Below, piece by piece: positions 22,194-32,860 of a stretch of 64,000 nt of DNA; position 1 is the first letter of the stretch, and each line of letters starts with the position of its first letter. The DNA comes from Turritopsis dohrnii (Eukaryota > Cnidaria > Hydrozoa > Anthoathecata > Oceaniidae), in the NCBI GenBank assembly GCA_027922465.2, contig BQMF02000011.1, positions 1,240,001-1,304,000 of the forward strand, written 5' to 3'. Both the position numbers and the translations under genes were made by a program. The notes beneath the pieces were generated by a model. It made no database searches. It was not told the DNA's origin and saw only the letters and a program-made list of their open reading frames with translations.

Positions 22194-22556
22194 GGCTGAA
22201 ATTATATTGAACATTCGATATGGAAAAGAATTCTACCTTTTATTCAATTTTTCATTTTGTTTGATATTTTCAACTTTCAAATAACTGTTCGCTTCACTTT
22301 CACACAAAGTTGTTACAAAATCATTCGGAAATATTCACCATGTGTTGAAAACAAAAGAAACATCTGGGTTTATCTCATGATTTCAATAGAATATTTTCAT
22401 CAGTTTAACTGAAGAAGATGAACACGTCCATCTTTTAAAAACACTGATGAGTTTAAAAGGATCATGAAAAATTCGTCAGTTTTTTCTGTTTACACGATCA
22501 GTTTCCCCTATCATAAGTTTAAACTGTCAGTTTAAACTGATCGTGTATTTCAGCCT
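22194..22556. mobile_element. TTAA-flanked MITE with an empty site in unit 2
   Basis: Begins GGCTGAAAT and ends ATTTCAGCC, flanked by TTAA on both sides (22190-22193, 22557-22560). Unit 2 at 33741-33760 runs directly from TTATTAA into GCGTCTTTTACAAGAG, which is the empty site. Internal copies of CAGTTTAAACTG-like palindromes. Fits a piggyBac/Kolobok-type target. Non-coding. Confidence 0.8.
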
Positions 22557-22625
22557 TTAAGCATCTTTTACAAGAGTATGATTGGTTCGTTAACTTGTTG
22601 ATGCTATTTTCAGAAACTTTCTGGC

Positions 22626-23010
22626 CATTGCAATTACGCTCTTGGTTTATTACCATCGTAATGAACAATTAGATACTTTAACGATTAACTATAGGTTGCT
22701 ATATGGATCATAAAAATCTAGGTGTCTTATTTTTTAGTTACTTTTTTGGTTTATTGCCATGGAAATGAACGATTAGACACTTTAACGATTGGTTTCTGAC
22801 GCATCACAAAAATCTAGGTGTTTTATTTTTTGATTACGCTCTTGTTTTATTACCATCGTAATGAACAATTAGACACTTTAACGTTTAACCATAAGTTTCT
22901 GTGCGGATCATAAAAATTTATGTGTTTTATTTTTTAATTACGCTCTTGTTTTATTGTTACCATCGTAATGAACGATTAGACGCATTAATGATTAACCATA
23001 AGTTTCTGTT
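22626..23010 (+). repeat. About 100-bp tandem repeat, 4 units
   Basis: Units start near 22634, 22738, 22832 and 22937; each carries ATTACGCTCTTGTTTTATTA, CCATCGTAATGAACGATTAG and CATAAAAATCTAGGTGTTTT. One or two units are present in the sister blocks at 33820-33932, 40408-40465 and 51240-51350, so copy number differs between units. Confidence 0.8.
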
Positions 23011-23224
23011 CGGCCCCTAACAAGTTGGTAGACACATACACTCAAAATAAGTGTGCAACTAATAATGTGTCTTTTCATACAAGAAAGGTAAATGTTGAGT
23101 TGAATTAGTTGTCGAACAGCATTTTTATTGAAACAATGTGTATTTCCATAGAAATGCACTAATCCGCCACGATTTTTCAACAAATAAATCAGTTTTATGA
23201 ATTTGACTGATATTATATCTACTT

Positions 23225-24083
23225 CCCAGTAAGCACAAAGACGTTGTTTCGACGTCGTATTCCATCGTCGCTTGACGATCGTTTAATGGTTGAAATGGAA
23301 ACAGCAAAACAACGTCGGATTTTGACGTCAAAACAACGATTAAAAATAACCAAAAATGATGTTGAACGGATGTTGTGCAACGGTCAAATGACCGAAAACA
23401 ACGTTGCATTGACGTTGTAGCATGGTCAAATTAACGACGAAGGGTAATGACAACAAATGAAAATTCACCAGCGGGAATCGAAACCTGACCTCTCCCATGA
23501 AATCTGAGAGTTACAACCACTATACTACGACGACGACGACTATTATCAAAACCACCAACTTAATTGCGAGTACATTAAGATGGAAAAAAACGAAATGATG
23601 AAATGACGAAATGAAAGAAAAAATGCAATATAACTTAAACTTTTGCTTGATTTTAAAACATCGCTTTAAACTGTTTGCAGTGTACAGTTCACAAACCATC
23701 GTTTTACGTTTCTTTCTTAATCTTGGTTCTTCTATCCTTCTATCCAAATGAATAGATAATGGAAGACACATTTTTATGGTAATGATGGTTACCTTACGAA
23801 CTAAATTGCATACAGAATGCCGGAACATAAAATGCAATGTTCTTTTGACGTCGGAAAGACTGTAAGTAAACAAATGATTTTAATAGCATAAAATTACAGT
23901 ATATACCACTCTAGTCATGACATAAGCTTTCAACCATGTAGGATTTTGAAATGTTTTTTCTTCAGATCGCAATAATTTGCGACCAACCCCGACGTTTTCT
24001 TGACATCCCTTAATGGTCGTTTTTAGTTACGACGTTAGAACAACCATAAAACAACGTTGTATTGACGTCGTGTGTTAACTGGG
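23225..24083. mobile_element. CCCAGT-ended TIR element carrying a tRNA-like segment
   Basis: Starts CCCAGTAAGCACAAAGACGT and ends ACGTCGTGTGTTAACTGGG; subterminal ACGTTGT/ACAACGT motifs recur at both ends. Units 2 and 3 (40675-40690, 53420-53440) lack it, giving an empty site. It has no recognised ORF; a tRNA-like sequence lies inside on the minus strand. Confidence 0.7.
23466..23529 (-). pseudogene. tRNA-like sequence (SINE head or tRNA relic)
   Basis: The minus strand reads GTAGTATAGTGGTTGTAACT (A-box-like D arm), CTCTCAGATTTCATGGGAGAG as a 5-bp anticodon-type stem and loop, then GGTTTCGATTCC (B box) with a T-arm-like stem. The acceptor stem is poor, so a functional tRNA is unlikely. Confidence 0.55.
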
Positions 24084-24299
24084 TTAATACACACAATTGA
24101 AACTGAACTTATCAGATCATCACTTCGATTATATGAGTGTTGTTACACCGTCAAATGTAGTAACTCCGTCAAATGTAGTAACTCCATCAAATGTAGTAAA
24201 TTTTCTACGACAAATGTAGTAACTCCGTTAAATGTAGTAAACCTACGACAAATGTAGTAAACACCTTTAAGTTTGGAATAAGCCATAATTAGGCCAAAC

Positions 24300-24760
24300 A
24301 CGTAAATGTCTTCACCAGGTAACTTTTCAAAGGCTATCAGGCGGCTGCATAATTTAAACCAAAATCGCGCATGCGCAGTAAAAAAGACGCTAATATGAGC
24401 TGAATAAGCCTTAATTGGGAAAAACACATTAAGGTCTTCTCCAAGTAATTTTTTCAGTGCTATAAGGTGGCTATATAGTTAGCTTGGAATTTGCGCATGC
24501 GTATTCACAGCATGTTAGTACACGTAAAATCAGTCGTAACAAGCCAAAACACATGAACATCTCCACCAGGTAACTTTTCAAAGGCTATCAGGTGTCCATA
24601 TAACCAAAACTCGCGCATGCGCAGTAGAAATATGCTAGTATGAGGTAAATGAGCCATAATTAGGCAAAACACATCAAGGTTTTCATCATATAATATTCCA
24701 GGTGTTATGAAGTGGTCAAGTGCTACATTCCAATTTCGCGCATGCGCAAAGAAAACATTT
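24300..24760 (+). repeat. About 120-bp tandem repeat with GCGCATGCGC core, 4 units
   Basis: Four units of the type CAGGTAACTTTTCAAAGGCT ... CGCGCATGCGCAGTA ... GCCATAATTAGGCAAAACAC. The cores are near 24366, 24493, 24614 and 24736; a fifth, inverted copy lies near 27627 in the opposite arm of the element. Confidence 0.7.
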
Positions 24761-24921
24761 GGGTAGAATAACGACAAGAAAAGTAAAGTTCATGTGAATA
24801 TAAATGTATTTTCAGTACTAGAAGGTTGAAGGTATCTCGAATTTAATTGACGTCACACATACAAGGGTTTACGTCCTTCTCACAAACTAAGAGTCGGTTA
24901 GAAATGAAATATTTAATTAAA

Positions 24922-25777
24922 CTAGCCGCCAAGGCGGCGTCGCTCGCCGCCCATGTCCACCTGCTCTGTATCACTGTATCAATAAACGTCAAATTTCCTT
25001 ATAAACGGCTCGTACAACTTGTGTTCAACCAGAAGCAGATTCGAAGTCACAACCTCTGGTAAAACCAATCTTTTATCAGTGTAACAATACACTCAAAACG
25101 TAGAGAGAGAAAACTTCAACTTTTTATTAGCTTTTGTTTTAAAAACGTTACGCGCTCTAACATGGGTGCTATCAAACAGGGGGAAAATGGTTTCTCTTCT
25201 TAAAAAGTTCACGCGGAGGAGAGAAAAAAGGCACGTGCTAAATGAATAAATAGAATAAAAAACGTTCGATTAGAACGCTTAACAATTAAAAGAAGAAATT
25301 AATTTATCAAAAGAAAAGCAAAAAAAAAAAAAAAAAAAATTTTGTTTTGATATGATACTCTTTTTTTACCTATCGGTTTTTAAACATTTTGATTGCTCAA
25401 AAAAAAAGTTCACCCGTCTCAGACAGTCAGGCAAGAGTTAGTGGCAAACCGAACATATGCTGCCACGTTCTGCCACTGCTGCTTTTTGTCCAAAATGTTT
25501 AACAGTTAGTTTCTTTGTATTTAGTTTATGTACTGTTTTCAAAGCCAAGTCAACGTGGAATATAAAACTAACAATAATGATAAAAACAAAACGTTATTCC
25601 TATTAGTTCATCAGCCAAAAAAGGTCACGTTTGATTGGGGTTGCAATGTATTTGCTTCGAACTCACGTCGCACACAAAAAAAGAAATAATTTCGCTCACA
25701 ACTCAATCTACCATTTTGCGTGACTTACAAACAAACAAACAAACAAACAGACAGAGAATCGGCTATTAATATATAGA
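24922..25777 (-). mobile_element. Non-autonomous Helitron 1
   Basis: Read on the minus strand it starts TCTATATATTAATAGCCGAT and ends with the GC-rich hairpin GGCGGCGAGCGACGCCGCC, then TTGGCGGCTAG, i.e. the TC...CTAG (CTRR) ends and 3' hairpin of Helitrons. Nearly the same long version is found at 41702-42544. No Rep/Hel ORF. Confidence 0.8.
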
Positions 25778-26419
25778 CTAGCCGCCAAGGCGGCGTCGCT
25801 CGCCGCCCATGTCCACCTTCAGCCTGCGTTTGGTTCACGAAAAATAAAATTAGGGATTTGGCAATAATAAGTGTGCCCATGTTGTAGAGCTCGAAAAACT
25901 GGTCAAAAAAATGTATGGGATCGTTTTGTTACGACCAACTGTTATGGAAATATTGTTGATCAAAACTTTTGATGACGTCATAGACCCGTCCCCCAAAAAA
26001 ACTTGGCCTAAATTTGAGATCACCAAAAATAAAATTAAGGATTTAGCAATAATAAGTGTGCCCATGTTGTAGAGCTCGAAAAACTGATCAAAAAAATGTA
26101 TGGGATCGTTTTCCTACGATCAACCGTTTCGGAGATATCGTCGATCAAAATTTTGATGACGTCATAGACCCGTCCCCCAAAAAAATTAGACCCAAATTTT
26201 TCGTCACTCTATCGCCTGCATCGCAGACCCCAAAAAACGTCAGTTATCCCTATTGGTTACCGAGATATTTTTCTCTAAACGTCTCATTCGATTATGGTCT
26301 CAATACAATGGTTTCACACTGACGTCGCACAAAATAAAATAAAATAATCACTCTCACAACTCAATCTACCATTTTGCGTGACTTACAAACAAACAGAGAA
26401 TCGGCTATTAATATATAGA
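25778..26419 (-). mobile_element. Non-autonomous Helitron 2, joined head-to-tail to its neighbours
   Basis: Same TC and hairpin-CTAG ends; a shorter body with a duplicated segment around GTTGTAGAGCTCGAAAAACT and TTGATGACGTCATAGACCCG. Its borders touch Helitrons 1 and 3 without a spacer. Confidence 0.8.
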
Positions 26420-26915
26420 CTAGCCGCCAAGGCGGCGTCGCTCGCCGCCGATGTTCAGCATGCGTTGACTTCACGAAAAATAAAAATAAGGAATTGGGAA
26501 CCGAAAGTGTTCCCATGTTGTAGAGCTCGAAAAACTGATAAAAAAAATGTATGGGATCGTTCCGCTACGATCAACCGTTACAGAGATATCATTGTTCAAA
26601 GACTTTGATGACGTCACAGACCCCTCCCCAAAAAAATTAGACCCAAATTTTTCATCACCCCATCGCCTGTATCGCGGACCCCAAAAAACGTCAGTTATCC
26701 CTATTGGTTATCGAGATAATTTTCCCTAAACATCGCATTCGATTAGGGTCTCAATACAATGGTTTCACACTGACGTCGCGCACAAGAAGAGAAATAATTT
26801 ATGTGTGATCTTACATTGCTGACTCCCCGATTTCTTTCGCAGTTCACATCTACCATTTTGCGTGACTTACAAACAAACAAACAGACAGACAGAGAATCGG
26901 CTATTAATATATAGA
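26420..26915 (-). mobile_element. Non-autonomous Helitron 3
   Basis: 496 bp, same ends as Helitrons 1 and 2 and the same central motif around GAGCTCGAAAAACTGA and ACGTCAGTTATCCCTATTGG. Followed by unrelated element sequence. Confidence 0.8.
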
Positions 26916-28072
26916 AGGTGACAATATGCTAATTGCGTGCTTCACTAAAGTTTATAACTCCCTATGTCGCAGTTAAATCAATGATTCAGGATACCTTTAA
27001 CAATAACAGAACAAGTACTTATTCAAAGGATTTTATAAAGAGACCCTATGCAAATACAGTGCAATGATTTTCAACGATGATGACCAAAGAAGTAAACAAA
27101 TATTTGAGTTTTAAAATATCCTCCATTGAAGGATAACGGAGCATGTAGAATGATCTTATGCAAAATTGTCTAGTAGTATAAATTTACGGCCAAGCTATAC
27201 TTTTATTTATATACCTCTCATGCCCAGCAGCCAATAGAGTTATAACCGCACTATTCTACTTTACACGCCTACGAATTTGTATTGGTCTTCGCGCACTTTT
27301 CAATAACGTCTCTAAGTGCAAAACTGCACCACTTACTCTGCCACATACGATGTTTTTATTAACAGAGACAACTTGCTCATGCCAATTGACTTCACAAATA
27401 TAAGTTCATGTCAGGATTATCTGGAACTTGTTTATTTGAAAGTAAATATAAAGGAGAACTGACATATACTTTTAGTGAAGATTTCTATTCCGCAAAAAGA
27501 TATTACGCAACATAGTGATGGAAAAAAAAAGCCTGAATTTATAGAGTTTTAAAGTTACCTGGTTAAGACCTTCGAGTATTTTAACTTAGCATGGCTCATT
27601 AACCTCATACAAGTATATTTCTACTGTGCATGCGCGATTTTGGTTTTAATTATGCAGCACCTGATAGCCCTTGAAAAGTTGCCTGGTAAAGACCTTCACG
27701 TGTTTGGCCTAATTATGGCTCATTCCAAACTTAAAGGTGTTTACTACATTTGTCGTAGGTTTATACATTTGACGGAGTAACGACATTTGTCGTAGATTTT
27801 TACTACATTTAGCGTTACATCATTTGACGGAGATTTTTACTACATTTTACAGAGTTACTACATTTGTCGTAGAAAATTTACAACATTTGATGGAGTTATT
27901 ACATTTGACGGAGTTACTCTATTACTCTGTAACAAGTGTCATAATGATTACAAAGATCAGTATAAAGATATGTACTTATGGTGATACTTTGAATTAAAAT
28001 ATTATGTTGGACGGAATTTGATACTTGAGAAGCTTTTAAAACTGTGAGGTGCATAAAGCATAAAGTACTTAA

Positions 28073-28275
28073 GGGCCGTTTAATAATTACGTCACGCTAG
28101 GGGGTCGGTGGTTCTTCTTGATTTTCGTGACGCAGCGTGACGGTAAAAAAGGGGTGGGTGGTACTAAGTTCAAGTCCATGACATCACGATATAAGATATT
28201 TTTGATATAAAGTATTTTTTGTATTAGCAAAAATAAAACAGTAAATTTAGCATGACGTAACTATTGAATGACCCC
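28073..28275. mobile_element. MITE with GGGCCGTTTAATAATTACGT ends
   Basis: Left end GGGCCGTTTAATAATTACGTC and inverted right end GACGTAACTATTGAATGACCCC; absent from the sister C unit at the same point. Non-coding. Confidence 0.7.
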
Positions 28276-28466
28276 AAGTATGTTCTTATGTTGATGATGG
28301 CAATGTTTGCGAAGAACGAATTCATGTTGTCATTATGAGAAATGTTTTTATTATTCGTTTTCCGTTTCTTCTCATACATCATAACGAAAGGGACTTTGGA
28401 TACAAATAATACTATAATTTTTAATATGGAAAACTATAATTTTTCACATTTCATACAGTTCTCGTT

Positions 28467-31028
28467 TCAACGTTCCCATGCGAATTTATTACACTCACAT
28501 CCTGATGGATACTCGCGTGTTTCCCCTGTTATCAGCGATGTTACCCTGGACAAATGATAACGACCACATCGTGTGGTGCATCTCCAATTGAATAAAAATC
28601 TTTTTTCGCGGGTTGGAAAATCCTCACGTAGCATGTCACCATCTAGAAAAAATACGTATAGTAGGCATGATATAAAACCAAGTTTAGCCAGAGTGACAGT
28701 ACACGGTGGGTTGGAAAGAACTTTTTAACCGGTCAGGAAATATCTTCTGCAGATAAACAGACGGTGACAACCTTTACCAAAGCCATATGTTATTTGCTAA
28801 TGTGTTAATCATACTTGATCGGTAGTTGTTTTTCTTTTATATTTTTCCTAATATTCTTGTGGGCAACACCTTTAATTAATAATCATGCATAGAACACGTA
28901 AAATAAAACTCTAGTGAAACGCCAGGGGCCGCGCGAGCGGGGGGGCCAGGGGGGCCAAGGCCCCCCCACTTTTTTGCAAAGTAAAATTTTTCGAATTCCT
29001 TAAAGGGAAATTAAGCCTTTATCAAAAACTTTTTATATTAGCTGCAGAAAGGTCTCATTAATGTTCTGTGATCATTAAAAATTATCTTAAATGATAATTA
29101 TACTCAGTTTTTCGTTATTTAGAATCTAACAACGGACGCCATTGCAGTGCTCTGCGATGGAAATTTTGACGTCACAGCGAGATCGCTGTTTTTGTAAGGA
29201 TTACATAAACTACAATATTTTGTTTGTGTTGATGAAAGTTCTTGTGTTCTTTGTGATATAAAACCTTTATTAAAAGGTATTTTGTTTTAGATTTATAGCA
29301 GGTATACGTGCGTAAGTGAGTTTTTGAACAAATGTGTATATTTTAGATGTATAAAAAATGAAATCTTCAGTATGGCTGTTTTTGTTTTTCTTGAATCGCT
29401 ATTGATAAACTTATTTTACATTTTGCTGTTTCTTGATGTTTAAGATTGTTATGTTGATGAATGATAAAAATCTTTGTGAAGTCATTTCTCGTATCTTTAG
29501 AATGTAGGCGTAAAAAACATGTCATCATGTGCTGTCTACGTCTGATGTTTCTGCAAATGAAATTCGCTCTGTGACGTCATGATATTTATAACGGAAGCTG
29601 TAATGGCGATTTAACTAAGTTGTTTTTTAGCAGTTTTTTTCATTTGGAATACCTTTTATACATAAAAAGATGTTCCTCTAGGATGAATGAAGTATTTCAT
29701 GCTCAAAATCAGAAAAGAAATTTTAAGGCTTAATTTCCCTTTAATTATACAAATGTGTGATCGTCAATAGATAATTAGCTTTCTATTGACAGGGTGACAG
29801 CTAAAACTATTTATTTCACATCTCTTGCAATTGTTGTATTGCCTAGAGTAGCGCACAGATTATTATTGTTATCGAACATCTGTAACATGAAAAGACTTTT
29901 GACATACAATTTGCGTAAGAGTGTGAAAAAGTGAAATAGTTCTCAGTAGAGGGAGGAAGGCATCAAATAATTCTGTTACATAATTATCTCCAGATGTGAA
30001 ATGGACAGGCACAATTTGATAAATACGATTCCAATTGTGTTGCAGGAAGAACTTTTTTAGTTTAAGCGTACAGAGCATTTAATAGCTTTTTGGGGTCCTT
30101 CACCAGGAAAGTTTTAAAGAGTTTAAAACGTTTCCAAAACTACTTTGAGTAAAACCATATAAGGTTTCCGTTTCAAGCTGAATTTGTTTGACATCGGAAA
30201 TTATCTGAACACCTTTATCAATGCAGATCTCCAATTAAGTGCACCCGGAAACCGTCTGTTTCCTTAATCTTTTCTTTTGAAAAATATTTGTTAAACTGCC
30301 TCGATTTTACAGGCGCATTAAACCATGTAGGCTCCTGGGTATGCTTAAGATATTCTTATTTTTAATAAAAGTTAGTCCGATTATCTTTGTAAACATGTTG
30401 AGCATAAATTAAAAAGCATATTTATGTTGTCATGATGTTGTCAATTGTCACTTTGTTCCATACTTATGTGGAAAGTGATTTACTCTTTTCAACTAACTAG
30501 ATTTATCGGGAGAAAACTCTTTTATTATTTTTAGAATATTGGTGCTTGTTTTGGCACTCTGAGTAAATAATATTCGCACAATTGCTTTGGCTTCCCCTGG
30601 ACCCCAGCTGCTAAAACAACGAGCTGTCGCTCGTTGATCAGCAGCATTGCTGCTGATTTTGGCCCCTCCACTTCAAAATATACGGCGCGGCCCCTGAACG
30701 CAGGACATGATTTCCAGACAAAAGAATGACGCAGGACGCTTAGTAAATTTGGAAAAATCTTTATCTTCATAGCTACTTACCATTTTCCACGTCTCTTGCC
30801 AATTCCTTGTAAAGTTCATCTTTTAACGCGTTTAACAAAATGGCTTTTTGGTTTGCTGTATTTCTAGGTGCTAGAAATCAAAAAAAATCAAAAAAAAAAA
30901 AAAAGATAAGATCGCAAAATACATTGGTGAAGATAATCAGTTTCAAACGTTAGCTTCTATACATATTACATACCTGCATTGCAAATCACAATAGTTGCAA
31001 GGAATGCGATAATAGTCAGTTGCTTCAT
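28467..31028 (-). CDS. Cys-rich secreted peptide precursor, copy A (4-Cys)
   Basis: Three exons: 30974-31028, 30781-30870 and 28467-28642, all GT/AG and all phase 1, 106 codons. Exon 1 encodes the signal peptide (MKQLTIIAFLATIVICNA). Exon 2 encodes a charged amphipathic pro-region with NQKAILLNALKDELYKEL. Exon 3 gives the end of the acidic pro-region, a furin-type site REKR at residues 60-63 and a 43-residue mature part beginning FLFNW. That part has only four cysteines (70, 74, 97, 99: C-x3-C ... C-x-C). The position of the third Cys in copies D-F is Ser80, and the fourth is also replaced. Intron 2 is 2.1 kb because of an inserted element (28923-30696). No frame damage is seen. Family unknown to me; a defence or venom-type secreted peptide is possible but unproven. 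Confidence 0.8.
28923..30696. mobile_element. CAGGGGCCG-ended element in intron 2 of copy A
   Basis: Starts CAGGGGCCGCGCGAGCGGG and ends CGGCGCGGCCCCTG. AACGC flanks both sides (28918-28922, 30697-30701). Copies B and C read GAAACGCAGGACATG at the matching point (44527-44541, 54651-54665), the empty site. hAT-like ends, but the duplication seen is 5 bp. A second, TTAA-flanked element is nested inside. No ORF recognised. Confidence 0.8.
29004..29740. mobile_element. TTAA-flanked TIR element nested in the copy A intron
   Basis: Ends AGGGAAATTAAGCCTT and AAGGCTTAATTTCCCT, each bordered by TTAA (29000-29003, 29741-29744). 737 bp, no coding sequence; piggyBac/Kolobok-type target. Confidence 0.8.
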
Positions 31029-31118
31029 CGTGAATGGAGGACTTCTTGATGCTTGTTTTTGAGTTTAACCTTCTTCTGATTGCCAGTATGTCGAACTAAT
31101 TTTATTAACCTAACCATC

Positions 31119-31283
31119 CTTTTTATAGGTACACATTACACGTATCAAATTGCTGGATTCAAAATTAATTAGACGCCTTCATTATTTTATCATCGTCAAT
31201 TTGGTTTTGTTATAGAAACGAAAATTATTCGATATTGAATTAAGATATCTCTCATAGTGACAATTGTTTGTGCAATGACGTCG
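31119..31283 (-). promoter_or_regulatory. Promoter of copy A: TATA box and CRE-like site
   Basis: TATAAAAAG (complement of 31119-31127) lies about 90 bp upstream of the ATG, and CGACGTCA (complement of TGACGTCG, 31276-31283) about 250 bp upstream. Both are kept at the same places in copies B-E. Confidence 0.65.
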
Positions 31284-31330
31284 TAAACAATAGATCCAGA
31301 AAACGTCTCAAAAGCGGTAAACTATGTAGT

Positions 31331-32675
31331 CATTTCGGACGGACACGTAGATTATTACGTTTTCTCACATGTATCACTGCATGAAATTTAATGTTGCCTG
31401 AAGTCTGTTCATGGTAAACATGATGTTATTACAATGTTGAACACCAATGTGATGTGTTGATGTTTTCGGCATTTTCAGGTCATGTTATGTTTTCCTCTCG
31501 TACTTCATGTTTCCACTTATCAACACAACTCCAAGTATCATGTTAATGTGTTTTCGTTTTTCGGCAAGTTTTTGCAATTTTGAAGATTTTCAGATTTCGT
31601 GATTTTATGTTTACCATGTTTGACCATGTAGATATTTTCCTTTGAATAAGTCCTGTTTTTTCTTTGCAATACTATAATACATGTTTGTGGATACCTTTGT
31701 CGAAGTTGTTAACAGAACTTGTTAAGGTTTCTCTTTCGTTGTTAAACGTTGTTAACGGGTGTAAAGCGTTGTTGACGGATGTAAAACATTGTTGATTAAA
31801 TATATAACCAAATTTGGAAATATAGTACTGAAAATTAAGTGCAACTCTTAATGTATCGCGGAATATTGAAATCAGTTTTTGTGTTTCTGCAATGTAGATT
31901 GGATATTGAAATTAGTTAAAAAAGCCTCTAATTCAAAGTGGGCTTTTCAAATTTAACTCTCAGGAGTGCCTGTTGAATTCTAATTAAGTACCATAATTCG
32001 CCAAAAATAATTCTTTTTTGACTCTCGCTAAGTTAGCAAAATTACGATAGGTTGGATCAATCCTGATTAATTTCAAAGTAATATGTGCTTGTACAAATCT
32101 CACTGTATAAATGTTTAGACTTTTTTGTGCATGTGTTTTATGTGTTTTCTGGTTAATGAGGTTTCTGTTAAGATTTTTGTTTTTCATTTTTCCTTCATTG
32201 TCATGTGGCAAGTGGAAACTGCCAAGTATCAAAGGCGGATTCCAGTTAATAATACTTCAAATTTATTCATTCTGTGAATCTTTATAAAAATCAATAAAGC
32301 AGCCTGAAGCTGCGAACTCAGCGACAGCGGGTATTATTGGATATTTCAGCTTGACATAAATTCAAAAATTTAATGCGTTTGTCGTAAAAGCGTCATATAC
32401 AAAGATGAAGTAAGCTGAAAGATGGAAATTTTTAGATGTTAACAGAAACAATTCATGATTCAAAACGGATAATTTCTTCTCCAAAAATAAATATATACCA
32501 TATTGAAATACAACTAAAAGGCTGACAAATGCAGATGCTTTTTCTAACAAACATAACAAAGAAATGGAGCGAAAATTGGAGCAATCCAAATTTTCTTCTA
32601 AAGTTAGATAACAACCGAGGGAATAAAGGAACTATTTACAATATTTTTAATGATTTTTAATGATTTGATCACATC
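31331..32675. other. Spacer between units 1 and 2, no gene seen
   Basis: AT-rich. 31700-31800 has imperfect repeats of GTTGTTAACGG/GTTGTTGACGG. No coding exon, RNA or TIR element could be supported. Confidence 0.5.
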
Positions 32676-32860
32676 ATTCGTTACCCATAAGAGAACATAA
32701 ACCGGACTTGAATATTCAAAAAGATTCGTACCGGCTAAAACTTTATTAATGACGTCAAACGTCACAAACAATTTTCGAACAATGTGATGTCTTCATGATC
32801 CAGTTAAACGTTCCCTGACGATGTTCTGCGGATGCAGAACGAAATATTGAATTAAATTAT
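32676..32860 (+). mobile_element. Penelope end fragment with hammerhead-like core
   Basis: Repeats the tail of the Penelope endonuclease frame (CATAAACCGGACTTGAATAT) and then at 32815-32844 CTGACGA, stem GTTCTGC/GCAGAAC with loop GGAT, and GAAA. The stem is perfect here. One extra base separates CTGACGA from the stem. Confidence 0.65.

Larger units (their letters stand above)
24140..27935. mobile_element. 3.8-kb long-TIR (fold-back type) DNA element, unit 1 only
   Basis: Begins TTGTTACACCGTCAAATGTA and ends GAGTTACTCTGTAACAA-like in inverse. The inverted arms extend over roughly 300 bp and contain many copies of CTACATTTGACGGAGTTA / ACTACATTTGTCGTAG, followed by a shared segment around CGCGCATGCGCAGTA. 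GTG flanks both ends (24137-24139, 27936-27938). The C unit at 53480 is the empty site (CATATGAGTGCCATAATG). Three Helitrons are nested inside. No transposase ORF was recognised. Confidence 0.75.
19675..31330. repeat. Segmental duplication unit 1 (contains peptide gene A)
   Basis: Blocks of this stretch recur in the same order in units 2 and 3: 19675-20107 and 21574-22190 match 32676-33740; 21895-22190 matches 50755-51020; 22560-23224 matches 33745-33932 plus 40408-40675; 28276-28922 and 30697-31330 match the B and C loci. Between the blocks sit unit-specific transposons. Sister units therefore act as empty-site references. Confidence 0.75.

Noticed and set aside
23520..23873. 117-codon minus-strand frame in the CCCAGT element
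   Set aside because: Composition and lack of motifs suggest chance; part of it overlaps a microsatellite of CGA/TTG repeats.
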